From assembly GCA_023432075.1 (NCBI GenBank), contig JAEYVD010000129.1:1-7129 (forward strand): a DNA stretch of 7,129 nt, written 5' to 3'. Shown one piece after another: positions 1 through 5,984 of the stretch; the first letter of the stretch is position 1; each line of letters starts with the position of its first letter. This DNA is from Pseudomonadota bacterium. GTDB lineage: Bacteria; Pseudomonadota; Gammaproteobacteria; Burkholderiales; Burkholderiaceae_B. Below the pieces are notes generated by a model. The model was not told the origin of the DNA, did not search any database, and saw only the letters and a program-made list of their open reading frames with translations. The translations under genes and the position numbers were made by a program.

Positions 1-1
1 C

Positions 2-763
2 AACATCGCGCTCTTGCGCTGCGGCGACGCGGTGGTGGGCCGGGCCCAGGCCGACACCGCGCGGCTGGCCTACGAGGGCGCGGGCCCCTTCGCGGGGCAG
101 GGGCCTTTCCCCGGCCTTCGCGCCCTGGGCAGCCTGTACCCGGAACTGGTCCATATCGTCGTGCGCGACGACCCCGCGCTGCGCGGCGTTAAGGATCTCA
201 AGGGCAAGACGATCGCGCTGGGTCCTGAAGGGTCGGCCGTGCGCGAGACGCTGCAAACCGTGCTGGCGGCGCATGGCCTGCAGGCGGGCCGCGATTACCA
301 GGTGTCCGACTCGCCTTTCGTCGCCGCCCTGCCGCTCCTGCATGCGGGCACGATTGACGCCGCGGCCCAGGTGATCGGCGTGCCGGCCACGCCGCTGCGC
401 GACGCGCTGATTCCGGCCCAGCTCAAGCTGCTGCCGCTTGACCCGGCCGCCATCAAGACCCTCACGTCGGGCGACAGTGTGCTGATGCCGCTGGACATCG
501 CGGCCGGCACGTATCCCAACCAGCCAGAACGCATCCCGACCGTGGGCGTGGCGGCGCTGATGCTGACCACCACCGACCTCACGCGCGACGAAGCGCTGGT
601 CGTGGTGCGCTCCGTCTACCAGGCCGGCCAGGACCTGCTGGCAGCGGGTTCGACCCAGGGCTCGCAGGTGTCGGCGGCCACCGCCCGGCTTGGCCTGAGC
701 GTGCCGCTGCACGACGGCGCCGAGGAAGGCATCGCCCAACTGGAGCACGCCAAGCCGCGCTGA
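2..763 (+). CDS. TAXI-family TRAP transporter solute-binding protein, 5'-truncated by the window edge
   Basis: This is the C-terminal 253 residues of a periplasmic substrate-binding protein of the TAXI type (TRAP-associated extracytoplasmic immunogenic). Such proteins capture a small, usually acidic, solute and pass it to a fused TRAP permease. The frame is open from base 2, so the TTG at 14 is not the real start. Family members run about 320 residues, so the signal peptide and roughly 70 residues probably lie upstream. Visible family signatures are an early AQADTARLAYEG segment, matching the usual AQSD-x-A-x-x-A-Y-x-G, and then a DPALRGVKDLKGKTIALG stretch ending in a GSAVRETL turn, typical of the second lobe. 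No permease gene follows, so a partner would be upstream or elsewhere. The ligand cannot be told from sequence. The family call is firm; it could be an orphan binding protein. Confidence 0.85.
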   Translation, partial: NIALLRCGDAVVGRAQADTARLAYEGAGPFAGQGPFPGLRALGSLYPELVHIVVRDDPALRGVKDLKGKTIALGPEGSAVRETLQTVLAAHGLQAGRDYQVSDSPFVAALPLLHAGTIDAAAQVIGVPATPLRDALIPAQLKLLPLDPAAIKTLTSGDSVLMPLDIAAGTYPNQPERIPTVGVAALMLTTTDLTRDEALVVVRSVYQAGQDLLAAGSTQGSQVSAATARLGLSVPLHDGAEEGIAQLEHAKPR

Positions 764-776
764 CCCGGGTTGCGTC

Positions 777-782
777 TATGAT
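777..782 (+). promoter_or_regulatory. possible -10 element for the 88-residue gene and yaiI
   Basis: TATGAT matches the sigma-70 -10 consensus at five of six positions and lies 23 bases before the ATG at 806, in the only non-coding gap before the two-gene unit. The hexamer 17 bases upstream (754-759, GCCGCG) does not resemble TTGACA. A promoter here would have to depend on the -10 alone or on an activator. This is a weak call. Confidence 0.3.
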
Positions 783-805
783 GGCGCTCCTTATCAGGAA
801 TTCCG

Positions 806-1072
806 ATGAACAAATTCGACCTCCAAAAGAACCAGGCCCTGAAGCTGGCCGGCCAACTCAAGCAATCGGCCACGCCGGACCGCTTCGGCACCGCCTCGCA
901 GGTGCCCGACCGCCGCGAGCAGCGCAAGCTGGATCAGGCCGCCGGCCTGGTCCCTTTCCCCCTGAAGCTGTCGCAGGCGCAAGCCGACAAACTGCGCGCG
1001 GCTGCTGCCGAACGCGGCGTGTCGACCAACGACCTCGTGGCCGAGGCGCTTGAAAAAGCGCTGGGCGCGTAA
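806..1072 (+). CDS. 88-residue protein with a ribbon-helix-helix-like C-terminus
   Basis: No named family is recognised with certainty. The ATG at 806 is chosen because AGGAA (796-800) sits 5 bases before it. Residues 1-45 are polar and charged, probably helical, with a long Gln/Lys/Arg-rich stretch. Residues 49-54 (VPFPLK) look like a short beta strand. They are followed by two helices, about 55-70 and 72-87, with the turn [13 protein letters not shown]. That strand-helix-helix order and the 'x-L-S-x-x-Q-x-D-K-L-R-x-x-A-A-x-R-G-V-S-x-N-x-L-V' spacing resemble CopG/Arc-type ribbon-helix-helix DNA-binding domains. There is no signal peptide, membrane segment or cysteine. It lies 5 bases upstream of yaiI and is very probably co-transcribed with it. 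DNA binding and autoregulation are inferences from the fold guess. It may simply be a conserved hypothetical protein. Confidence 0.75.
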   Translation: MNKFDLQKNQALKLAGQLKQSATPDRFGTASQVPDRREQRKLDQAAGLVPFPLKLSQAQADKLRAAAAERGVSTNDLVAEALEKALGA

Positions 1073-1077
1073 GCGCG

Positions 1078-1545
1078 ATGCACATCTGGGTCGACGCGGA
1101 CGCTTGTCCGGCCGTCATCAAGGACATCCTGTTCCGCGCCGCGCAGCGCTGGCAGATGCCTTTGACGCTGGTGGCCAACCAGGCGCTTTACACGCCGCCC
1201 TCGCCGCTGATCCGGGCCGTGCAGGTGCCGCGCGGCTTTGACGTGGCCGACGCGCTCATCGTGGAACGGGCGGAAGAAGGCGACCTCGTCATCACCGGCG
1301 ACATTCCGCTGGCTGCGCAGGTGCTTGAGAAAGGCGCCATGGCAATCAATCCGCGCGGCGAACGCTATTCCACGGAGACCATCCGTGAACGGCTGGCGCT
1401 GCGGGACATGATGGAAGAACTGCGCGCCAGCGGCGTGGACACGGGCGGCCCGTCGTCCTTCAGCCAGTCCGACCGCAAGGCGTTTGCGAATCAGCTGGAC
1501 ACGCTGCTCGCGCGCGTGGCCCGGCAGCAGGCGCAGAAAGGCTGA
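1078..1545 (+). CDS. yaiI: YaiI/YqxD (UPF0178, DUF188) family protein
   Basis: A 155-residue cytoplasmic protein at the normal family length. It begins [15 protein letters not shown], the diagnostic N-terminal motif, with Asp6 and Asp8 on the first strand. Other conserved parts are FDVADALI (Asp55, Asp58), [12 protein letters not shown] (Asp69, Asp75), NPRGERYS near residue 91, and the C-terminal [22 protein letters not shown]188 is placed in the PIN-like nuclease superfamily, and the clustered aspartates fit a metal site. To my knowledge no activity or substrate has been established. The ATG at 1078 has only a weak Shine-Dalgarno sequence before it and lies 5 bases after the stop of the RHH-like gene, so translational coupling is likely. 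The gene converges on a small membrane-protein gene, with 17 bases between the two stops. No T-tailed hairpin is seen in that gap. Confidence 0.95.
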   Translation: MHIWVDADACPAVIKDILFRAAQRWQMPLTLVANQALYTPPSPLIRAVQVPRGFDVADALIVERAEEGDLVITGDIPLAAQVLEKGAMAINPRGERYSTETIRERLALRDMMEELRASGVDTGGPSSFSQSDRKAFANQLDTLLARVARQQAQKG

Positions 1546-1562
1546 AGCCGCTGGCTGCGGGA

Positions 1563-1730
1563 TCAATAGAAGGTGATGTAGGCCTTGTAGATGATCGCGC
1601 CGATGGCGGTGACCAGACCCAGGCCCATCAGGGTCATGCCAAGATTGCGGTCGCGAAACCCAAAGCCGATCAACATGAGCGCCACGCCCGTGCAAATAAT
1701 GATGAGCATGGTGTTGGTGTGCGGACTCAT
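1563..1730 (-). CDS. 55-residue small membrane protein, two predicted helices
   Basis: This short frame starts with ATG at 1728-1730 and stops with TGA at 1563-1565. AGGAG (plus-strand CTCCT, 1737-1741) lies 6 bases before the ATG, the best ribosome site in the window. The protein begins MSPHTNTMLIIICTGVALML. Residues 8-24 form one hydrophobic stretch. A short polar loop, GFRDRN (24-29), follows, and then a glycine-rich hydrophobic stretch at about 31-48 (GMTLMGLGLVTAIGAIIYK). This predicts a helical hairpin in the inner membrane. I recognise no family or function. The ribosome site, hydrophobic pattern and exact fit into the gap after yaiI argue that it is a real gene. No convincing sigma-70 promoter is seen upstream. 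TATCAT about 45 bases before the ATG is a possible -10 but lacks a -35. Confidence 0.7.
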   Translation of the reverse strand: MSPHTNTMLIIICTGVALMLIGFGFRDRNLGMTLMGLGLVTAIGAIIYKAYITFY

Positions 1731-1736
1731 GGCCTT

Positions 1737-1741
1737 CTCCT
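1737..1741 (-). promoter_or_regulatory. Shine-Dalgarno site of the 55-residue gene
   Basis: On the minus strand this reads AGGAG and stands 6 bases from the ATG at 1730. It is what supports the start of a gene too short to be trusted on length alone. Confidence 0.7.
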
Positions 1742-1801
1742 GTTTTGCTTGGCAGTCAATCGCCGATTTATTGATGATAGACAGGCGTAGAACAGGCTTG
1801 G

Positions 1802-1827
1802 CGCAACCGGGATACTGCCGGGTTGCG
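1802..1827. repeat. bulged inverted repeat, possible hairpin
   Basis: CGCAACC (1802-1808) pairs with GGTTGCG (1821-1827). Two further G-C pairs (1809-1810 with 1818-1819) form across one bulged G, leaving a 7-base loop. Neither strand has a T run after it, so it is not an intrinsic terminator. It lies about 70-100 bases upstream of the 55-residue gene and could be an operator or a leader structure. No function can be assigned. Confidence 0.45.
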
Positions 1828-1853
1828 ACAGATCAGATAAAGAGTAATGAATC

Positions 1854-1890
1854 AAAAACAAAAAAGCCAACCGATGAAGGTTGGCTTTTT
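1854..1890 (-). terminator. intrinsic terminator of the tRNA-Val transcript, probably bidirectional
   Basis: A perfect 12-bp stem, AAAAAGCCAACC (1861-1872) with GGTTGGCTTTTT (1879-1890), encloses a 6-base loop. The core is seven pairs, five of them G-C. On the minus strand the stem is followed by TTTTTTGTTTTTG, an excellent U tract, so it should end the transcript coming from tRNA-Val about 100 bases upstream. On the plus strand the tail CTTTTTGTTTG is weaker but could stop read-through arriving from yaiI. Confidence 0.87.
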
Positions 1891-1991
1891 GTTTGCTGCC
1901 CGAAGAACAAGACCGGCATCGCGAAAAACTGCTGCGAATTGGCCGTTGTCTTTTAGGGCACTTCAAAGGCTGGAGGGCCTTGAAAGGTCTT

Positions 1992-2066
1992 TGGTGGGTA
2001 GTACTGGGTTCGAACCAGTGACCCCTGCCGTGTGAAGGCAGTGCTCTACCACTGAGCTAACCACCC
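1992..2066 (-). tRNA. tRNA-Val (anticodon CAC)
   Basis: A complete 75-base cloverleaf with genome-encoded CCA (plus-strand TGG at 1992-1994). The acceptor stem is GGGTGGT with ACTACCC, containing one G-U pair. The D arm is GCTC-AGTGGTA-GAGC. The anticodon stem is CTGCC with GGCAG, closing the loop TTCACAC, so the anticodon is CAC (genomic 2032-2034), decoding GUG valine. The variable region is GGGTC. The T arm is ACTGG-TTCGAAC-CCAGT and the discriminator base is A. The overall sequence resembles bacterial valine tRNAs. It lies just downstream of dnaQ on the same strand, with its own promoter and terminator. No duplicated tRNA 3' end is seen nearby, so there is no sign of an integrated element at this site. 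Confidence 0.97.
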
Positions 2067-2070
2067 CGAA

Positions 2071-2118
2071 AGAGGCGAAATAATAGCACGGATTTTTAAA
2101 CGTGCGCAAGTCGCCTCT
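2071..2118. repeat. nested inverted repeats over the tRNA-Val promoter
   Basis: An outer perfect 8-bp dyad, AGAGGCGA (2071-2078) with TCGCCTCT (2111-2118), encloses an inner 5-bp dyad, GCACG (2086-2090) with CGTGC (2101-2105). The inner pair flanks an AT-rich 10-base centre. As RNA from dnaQ read-through this could fold into a two-tier stem that would act as a weak dnaQ terminator. As DNA the arms overlap the -35 and spacer and flank the -10. Both readings are inference. Confidence 0.45.
2080..2109 (-). promoter_or_regulatory. sigma-70 promoter of tRNA-Val
   Basis: On the minus strand, TTGCGC (2104-2109) and TATTAT (2080-2085) are separated by 18 bases. The -10 ends 13 bases before the tRNA's first base, leaving room for a start site with a leader of about 6 bases. 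The sequence after the -10, TTCGCCTC, is C/G-rich, like the discriminators of stringently controlled stable-RNA promoters. The -35 is imperfect, and the assignment rests on pattern alone. Confidence 0.6.
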
Positions 2119-2127
2119 GAAAACTTC

Positions 2128-2853
2128 TTAAGCAGCCGCCGCGACGGGCGCATCGAGCTTGCGCCACACGCACTCGCCACCCACGCTCTTGTCCAGCGCG
2201 GCAAGGTAAGCCTCGTGTTCGGCAAGTTCCTCGGCGCTGGCCGTGATGACCGGCAGACCCGAGGCGTCGAACCGCGCAAGCACCATGCCGCCGCCGCTGG
2301 CGCCGGCGCTGTCGTCCACATCGATGAGCAACGCATCCTGGCCACGCGTCATCGCCAACCAGACTTCAGCCAGCAGTTGCGAGTCCAGCAGTGCGCCGTG
2401 CAGCGTGCGGTGCGCGTTCGAGATGCCGAAGCGGTCGCACAGCGCATCCAGGGAATTGCGCTTGCCGGGGAACAGCGACCGCGCGTGCAGCAGCGAATCG
2501 GTGACTGTCTCGCAGAAGTCGGTGATGGGACCGCGGCCGGTCTTCGCGAGTTCGGCGTTGAAGAACTTCACGTCGAACGCGGCGTTGTGCGCGATCAGCT
2601 CCGCGCCCTGGATGAATTGCACAAACTCGTCCGCGACTTCGGCAAAACGCGGCTTGTCCGACAGGAACTCGGTGGTCAGCCCGTGCACCGCCAGCGCCTC
2701 GGGATCGCTGTCGCGGTCCGGGTTCAGGTAGATGTGCAGGTTGTTGCCCGTCGGCGTGCGGTTGACGATTTCCACGCAGCCGATTTCAACGATGCGATGA
2801 CCCTGGGCAGGGTCCAGTCCGGTGGTTTCCGTGTCAAAAATGATCTGGCGCAT
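2128..2853 (-). CDS. dnaQ: DNA polymerase III epsilon subunit (3'-5' proofreading exonuclease)
   Basis: A 241-residue protein, close to the 243 of E. coli DnaQ. It removes misincorporated nucleotides while bound to the polymerase alpha subunit and the theta position of the replicase core. All DEDDh motifs are present: Exo I FDTETTG (Asp7, Glu9), Exo II HNAAFD (Asp94), and Exo III with HGALLDSQLLA (His152, Asp157). The catalytic domain covers about residues 1-175. A looser C-terminal segment (176-241), rich in Ala, Gly and Ser, corresponds to the alpha-binding tail. The ATG at 2851-2853 is fixed by the MRQIIFDTETTG start. The frame stays open further upstream, but that part only shadows the pump gene. 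The start lies 2 bases after the pump's TAG, with only a weak purine stretch (GGAATAG) overlapping that stop. In many proteobacteria dnaQ adjoins rnhA; no rnhA is seen in this window. Confidence 0.96.
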   Translation of the reverse strand: MRQIIFDTETTGLDPAQGHRIVEIGCVEIVNRTPTGNNLHIYLNPDRDSDPEALAVHGLTTEFLSDKPRFAEVADEFVQFIQGAELIAHNAAFDVKFFNAELAKTGRGPITDFCETVTDSLLHARSLFPGKRNSLDALCDRFGISNAHRTLHGALLDSQLLAEVWLAMTRGQDALLIDVDDSAGASGGGMVLARFDASGLPVITASAEELAEHEAYLAALDKSVGGECVWRKLDAPVAAAA

Positions 2854-2855
2854 AA

Positions 2856-5800
2856 CTATTCCGACGCTTGGGGCTGCGAGGCGGGCGGCGTGGGCGCGGA
2901 ATGCGCTTCGCTGCCGGAGGTGCCTGGCTTCTTGCGTGCGGTGGCAATCAGCGTATAGGCCACCGGCACGACGAACAAGGTCAGTAGTGTACCCAGCAAC
3001 AGCCCGCCCACCAGAACCCAGCCGATCTGCTGGCGCGATTCCGCCCCCGCGCCCGTGGACAGCGCCAGGGGGACGGTGCCCAGCACCATGGCGCCGGTCG
3101 TCATCAGAATGGGGCGCAGCCGCAGCACGCTGGCTTCGACCACGGCCTCGAACAGCTCCCTGCCCTCGTCGCGCAGCTGGTTCGTGAACTCCACGATCAG
3201 AATGCCGTGCTTGGTGATCAGGCCGACCAGCGTGATGAGCCCGATCTGGCTGTAGATGGACAGCGTGCCGCCCGTCAGCCACAGGGCGAGCAAGGCGCCT
3301 GTCATGGACAGCGGCACGGACAGCATGATGATGAACGGGTTGCGCCAGCTTTCGAACTGCGCGGCGAGCACCAGATAGATGAAGGCAAGCGCCATCGCGA
3401 AGACCAGGTAGATGCTGCCCGACGAATCGCGGAATTCGCGCGACTGGCCGTCCAGGTCCGTAATGATTGTGTTGGGCAGGACCTCGCGCGCCACCTGGTG
3501 CATGTGATCCAGCACTTCGCCCAATGCGTAGCCGGGCGCGACCGCCGCGTCGATCTTCACCGCGCGCAGACGGTTGAAGTGGTTGAGCGATTGCGGCGAC
3601 ACGCCTTCGTGCACGCCCAGCAGGTTGTCCAGCTGGACCATGCTGCCGTCACGCGCGCGCACGTAGATGCCGGAAATGTCGGTGGGATTGGCGCGGTCGC
3701 GCGGCGTCACCTGCACGATCACGTCGTACTGCTCGCCCTCGTCCTTGTAGCGGGTGACCTGGCGGCTGCCCAGCATCGATTCGAGCGTGCGGCCCACCAC
3801 GTCCACGTTGGCGCCCACGTCGGCCATCTTGTCGCGGTCCACGCGCACGCGCAGCTCCGGCGTGTTCAGGCGCAGGTCGGTGTCCAGGTTCAGCAGGCCC
3901 GGATACTTGCGCAGCTCGGCCAGGAAAATCTCCGTCAGCCGCGACAGCTCCTGGTATGAGGCCTGGCTCATGATGATGAATTCCACCGGCTTGGAACGGG
4001 CCGACTGGCCCAGCGACGGCGGATTGGTCGGGAAGGCGCGCACGCCGGGCAGCGAGGCGAACTGCGGCTGCAACTGCTGCGTGATGGCCTGCTGCTTGCG
4101 CTCGCGCTCTTCCCAGGGCTTCAAGCGCAGGATCGCGGTGCCGTCCGTGACCGTGGGAAAGCCCACCGTGACCTGGCTGCCGCTGGCCTCCGGGATGTCG
4201 GCATAGAACTTTTCGATGCCCAGCATGCTGTCCAGCGTGTAATTCAGCGTGGCGCCCTCGGGCGAACTGACGATGCCGAAGACCACGCCGCGGTCCTCGA
4301 CCGGCGCCAGTTCACTCTTGACCACCTTGAACAGCACACCGCTGCCTGCGGCCACGGCCAGGCCAATCACCACGACGATCCAGCGATGGCGCAACGACGC
4401 GCCCAACATGCGGCGATAGCCGTTGCTCAGGCCGTTCAGCCAGCCTTCGATCAGGTTGTACCAGCGGCTGTGGCTGGTCTGGTGGCGCAGCAGCACCGAA
4501 CACATCATGGGCGTAAGAGTCAGCGCCACAAAACCCGACACCAGCACCGCCCCGGCCAGCGCCAGCGCGAACTCAATGAACAGCCGCCCGGTGCGCCCCG
4601 TAGCGAATGCCAGCGGCGCATACACGGTGACCAGCGTCATGGTCATGGCGACCACCGCGAAGCCGATCTCCTTCGAGCCGCGCAGCGCCGCTTCCTTGCG
4701 CGGCATGCCGTCCTCGATGTGCCGGTAGATGTTCTCCAGGACCACGATGGCGTCGTCCACCACCAGCCCGATCGCCAGCACCATGGCAAGCAGCGTCAGC
4801 GTGTTGATCGAGAAGCCGAACAGATACATCAGCGCGCAGGCGCCCACCAGCGACACCGGGATGGTGACGATGGGAATGATGCTGGCGCGCAGGTTGCGCA
4901 GGAAGAAGAAGATCACCAGCACCACCAGCACAATGGCTTCGATGATGGTGTGGAACACGGAATCGATGGAGCGCTCGATGAACACCGACGAGTCGTACGC
5001 GATGTTCAGCTTCATGCCGGCCGGCAGGGTCTCGTTCAGCCGCTCGACCTCCTGGCGGGCCGCCTTGGACAGCTCCAGGGGGTTGGCGGTGGATTGGCGC
5101 GTGATGCCGATGTTGATGGCCGGCTTGCCGTTGAAGCGGGACAGGATCCGGTCGTTGGCGGCCGCGATCTCGACCTTGGCGACGTCGCGCATCCGCACCG
5201 GGTAGCCCTTCACGTTGGCGACGATCACGTCCTCGAACTGGGCGGGCGTCTGCAAATCGGTGGCCGACACCACCGAAAATTCCCGTGCCCGCGACTCGAT
5301 CCGGCCCGCTGGAATTTCGACGTTCTGGCTGCGCAGCGCGGCTTCCACGTCCTGCACCGTCAATCCGTACGCCGCCAGCTTGTCGCGGTCGACGTAGATG
5401 CGCATGGACGGCAGGCGCTCGCCAAAGACGCGCACTTCGGCCGCACCGGGCAGCACCGACAGACGGGTCTTGATGTAGCGGTTGATGTAGTCGGAAGTCT
5501 GGATCGCCGAGAACGATCCCGACTCCACGGCGATGTAGATGATGGGCTGGGAATCGGCCTCGACCTTGCCGATGATCGGCTCGTCGATCTCGTCGGGCAG
5601 GAAACGCCGCGCGCGCGAAACCTTGTCGCGCACTTCGGCCGCCGCCGCGTCGGGGTCGCGCGAGAGGTTGAACTTGATGTTGATGAGGCTGCGTTCGGAG
5701 CGGCTGCGCGAGGTCATCACGTTGACCCCTTCGATGCCGGCCAGCTGGTCTTCCAACGGCTTGGTCACCTGCGACTCGATCACCTCCGGCGAGGCGCCCT

Positions 5801-5954
5801 TGTACGTGGTGTCCACCGATACGATCGGCTCGTCGATCTTCGGGTACTCGCGCACCGTCAAGCGCGAATACGAGATCAGGCCGATCAGCACGATGATCAG
5901 CGACAGGACCGACGCGAACACCGGGCGCTTGATACAGGTTTCCGAGATACGCAT
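2856..5954 (-). CDS. RND (HAE-1 family) multidrug efflux permease
   Basis: A 1032-residue inner-membrane proton/drug antiporter of the AcrB/MexB class, full length for HAE-1 pumps. The N-terminus, ISETCIKRPVFASVLSLIIV, is the family's cytoplasmic start and first membrane helix. Two large periplasmic loops (about 30-335 and 542-845) carry the porter and docking domains, separated by hydrophobic bundles at about 336-541 and 846-1004. Proton-relay residues are intact: adjacent Asp400-Asp401 in GLVVDDAIVVLEN, Lys915 in GLITKHGILIVEF and Arg946 in LRLRPILMT, equivalent to AcrB Asp407/408, Lys940 and Arg971. After the last helix there is a 28-residue Pro/Ser/Ala-rich tail, probably disordered. The ATG at 5954 lies 30 bases after the adaptor's stop, without a clear Shine-Dalgarno, so coupling to the adaptor is likely. 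Substrates cannot be named. It is an HAE-1 drug pump rather than a metal exporter, because the paired aspartates and overall motifs follow the AcrB pattern. Confidence 0.96.
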   Translation of the reverse strand: MRISETCIKRPVFASVLSLIIVLIGLISYSRLTVREYPKIDEPIVSVDTTYKGASPEVIESQVTKPLEDQLAGIEGVNVMTSRSRSERSLINIKFNLSRDPDAAAAEVRDKVSRARRFLPDEIDEPIIGKVEADSQPIIYIAVESGSFSAIQTSDYINRYIKTRLSVLPGAAEVRVFGERLPSMRIYVDRDKLAAYGLTVQDVEAALRSQNVEIPAGRIESRAREFSVVSATDLQTPAQFEDVIVANVKGYPVRMRDVAKVEIAAANDRILSRFNGKPAINIGITRQSTANPLELSKAARQEVERLNETLPAGMKLNIAYDSSVFIERSIDSVFHTIIEAIVLVVLVIFFFLRNLRASIIPIVTIPVSLVGACALMYLFGFSINTLTLLAMVLAIGLVVDDAIVVLENIYRHIEDGMPRKEAALRGSKEIGFAVVAMTMTLVTVYAPLAFATGRTGRLFIEFALALAGAVLVSGFVALTLTPMMCSVLLRHQTSHSRWYNLIEGWLNGLSNGYRRMLGASLRHRWIVVVIGLAVAAGSGVLFKVVKSELAPVEDRGVVFGIVSSPEGATLNYTLDSMLGIEKFYADIPEASGSQVTVGFPTVTDGTAILRLKPWEERERKQQAITQQLQPQFASLPGVRAFPTNPPSLGQSARSKPVEFIIMSQASYQELSRLTEIFLAELRKYPGLLNLDTDLRLNTPELRVRVDRDKMADVGANVDVVGRTLESMLGSRQVTRYKDEGEQYDVIVQVTPRDRANPTDISGIYVRARDGSMVQLDNLLGVHEGVSPQSLNHFNRLRAVKIDAAVAPGYALGEVLDHMHQVAREVLPNTIITDLDGQSREFRDSSGSIYLVFAMALAFIYLVLAAQFESWRNPFIIMLSVPLSMTGALLALWLTGGTLSIYSQIGLITLVGLITKHGILIVEFTNQLRDEGRELFEAVVEASVLRLRPILMTTGAMVLGTVPLALSTGAGAESRQQIGWVLVGGLLLGTLLTLFVVPVAYTLIATARKKPGTSGSEAHSAPTPPASQPQASE

Positions 5955-5984
5955 GGCGCTATCGCTGAAAAGGTGAAGGGCCGG

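Noticed and set aside
934..1695. A 253-residue minus-strand frame opposite yaiI
   Set aside because: It is antisense to the 88-residue gene and yaiI, both supported by motifs or a ribosome site. Its His/Arg-rich composition is typical of a shadow frame.
1756..1774. Small dyad TCAAT...ATTGA upstream of the 55-residue gene
   Set aside because: Only five AT-rich pairs with a 9-base loop, which is expected by chance in this AT-rich patch.
1847..2035. A 62-residue plus-strand frame ending in GSTGFEPVTPAV
   Set aside because: The GFEPVTP ending is the well-known artefact of translating the strand opposite a tRNA's T arm. The frame runs through the terminator and into tRNA-Val.
1992..2066. tRNA-Val as an integration site for a genomic island
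   Set aside because: No second copy of the tRNA 3' end, no integrase and no mobility gene are seen on either side within the window.
2854..3282. In-frame upstream extension of dnaQ to 384 residues
   Set aside because: The added residues only shadow the pump gene in another frame. DnaQ proteins start at the DTETTG-proximal methionine, and the shorter form has the normal family length.
3207..3959. A 250-residue open frame on the plus strand inside the pump gene
   Set aside because: It has the same antisense His/Arg/Gln/Val-rich composition and lies wholly within the permease coding region.
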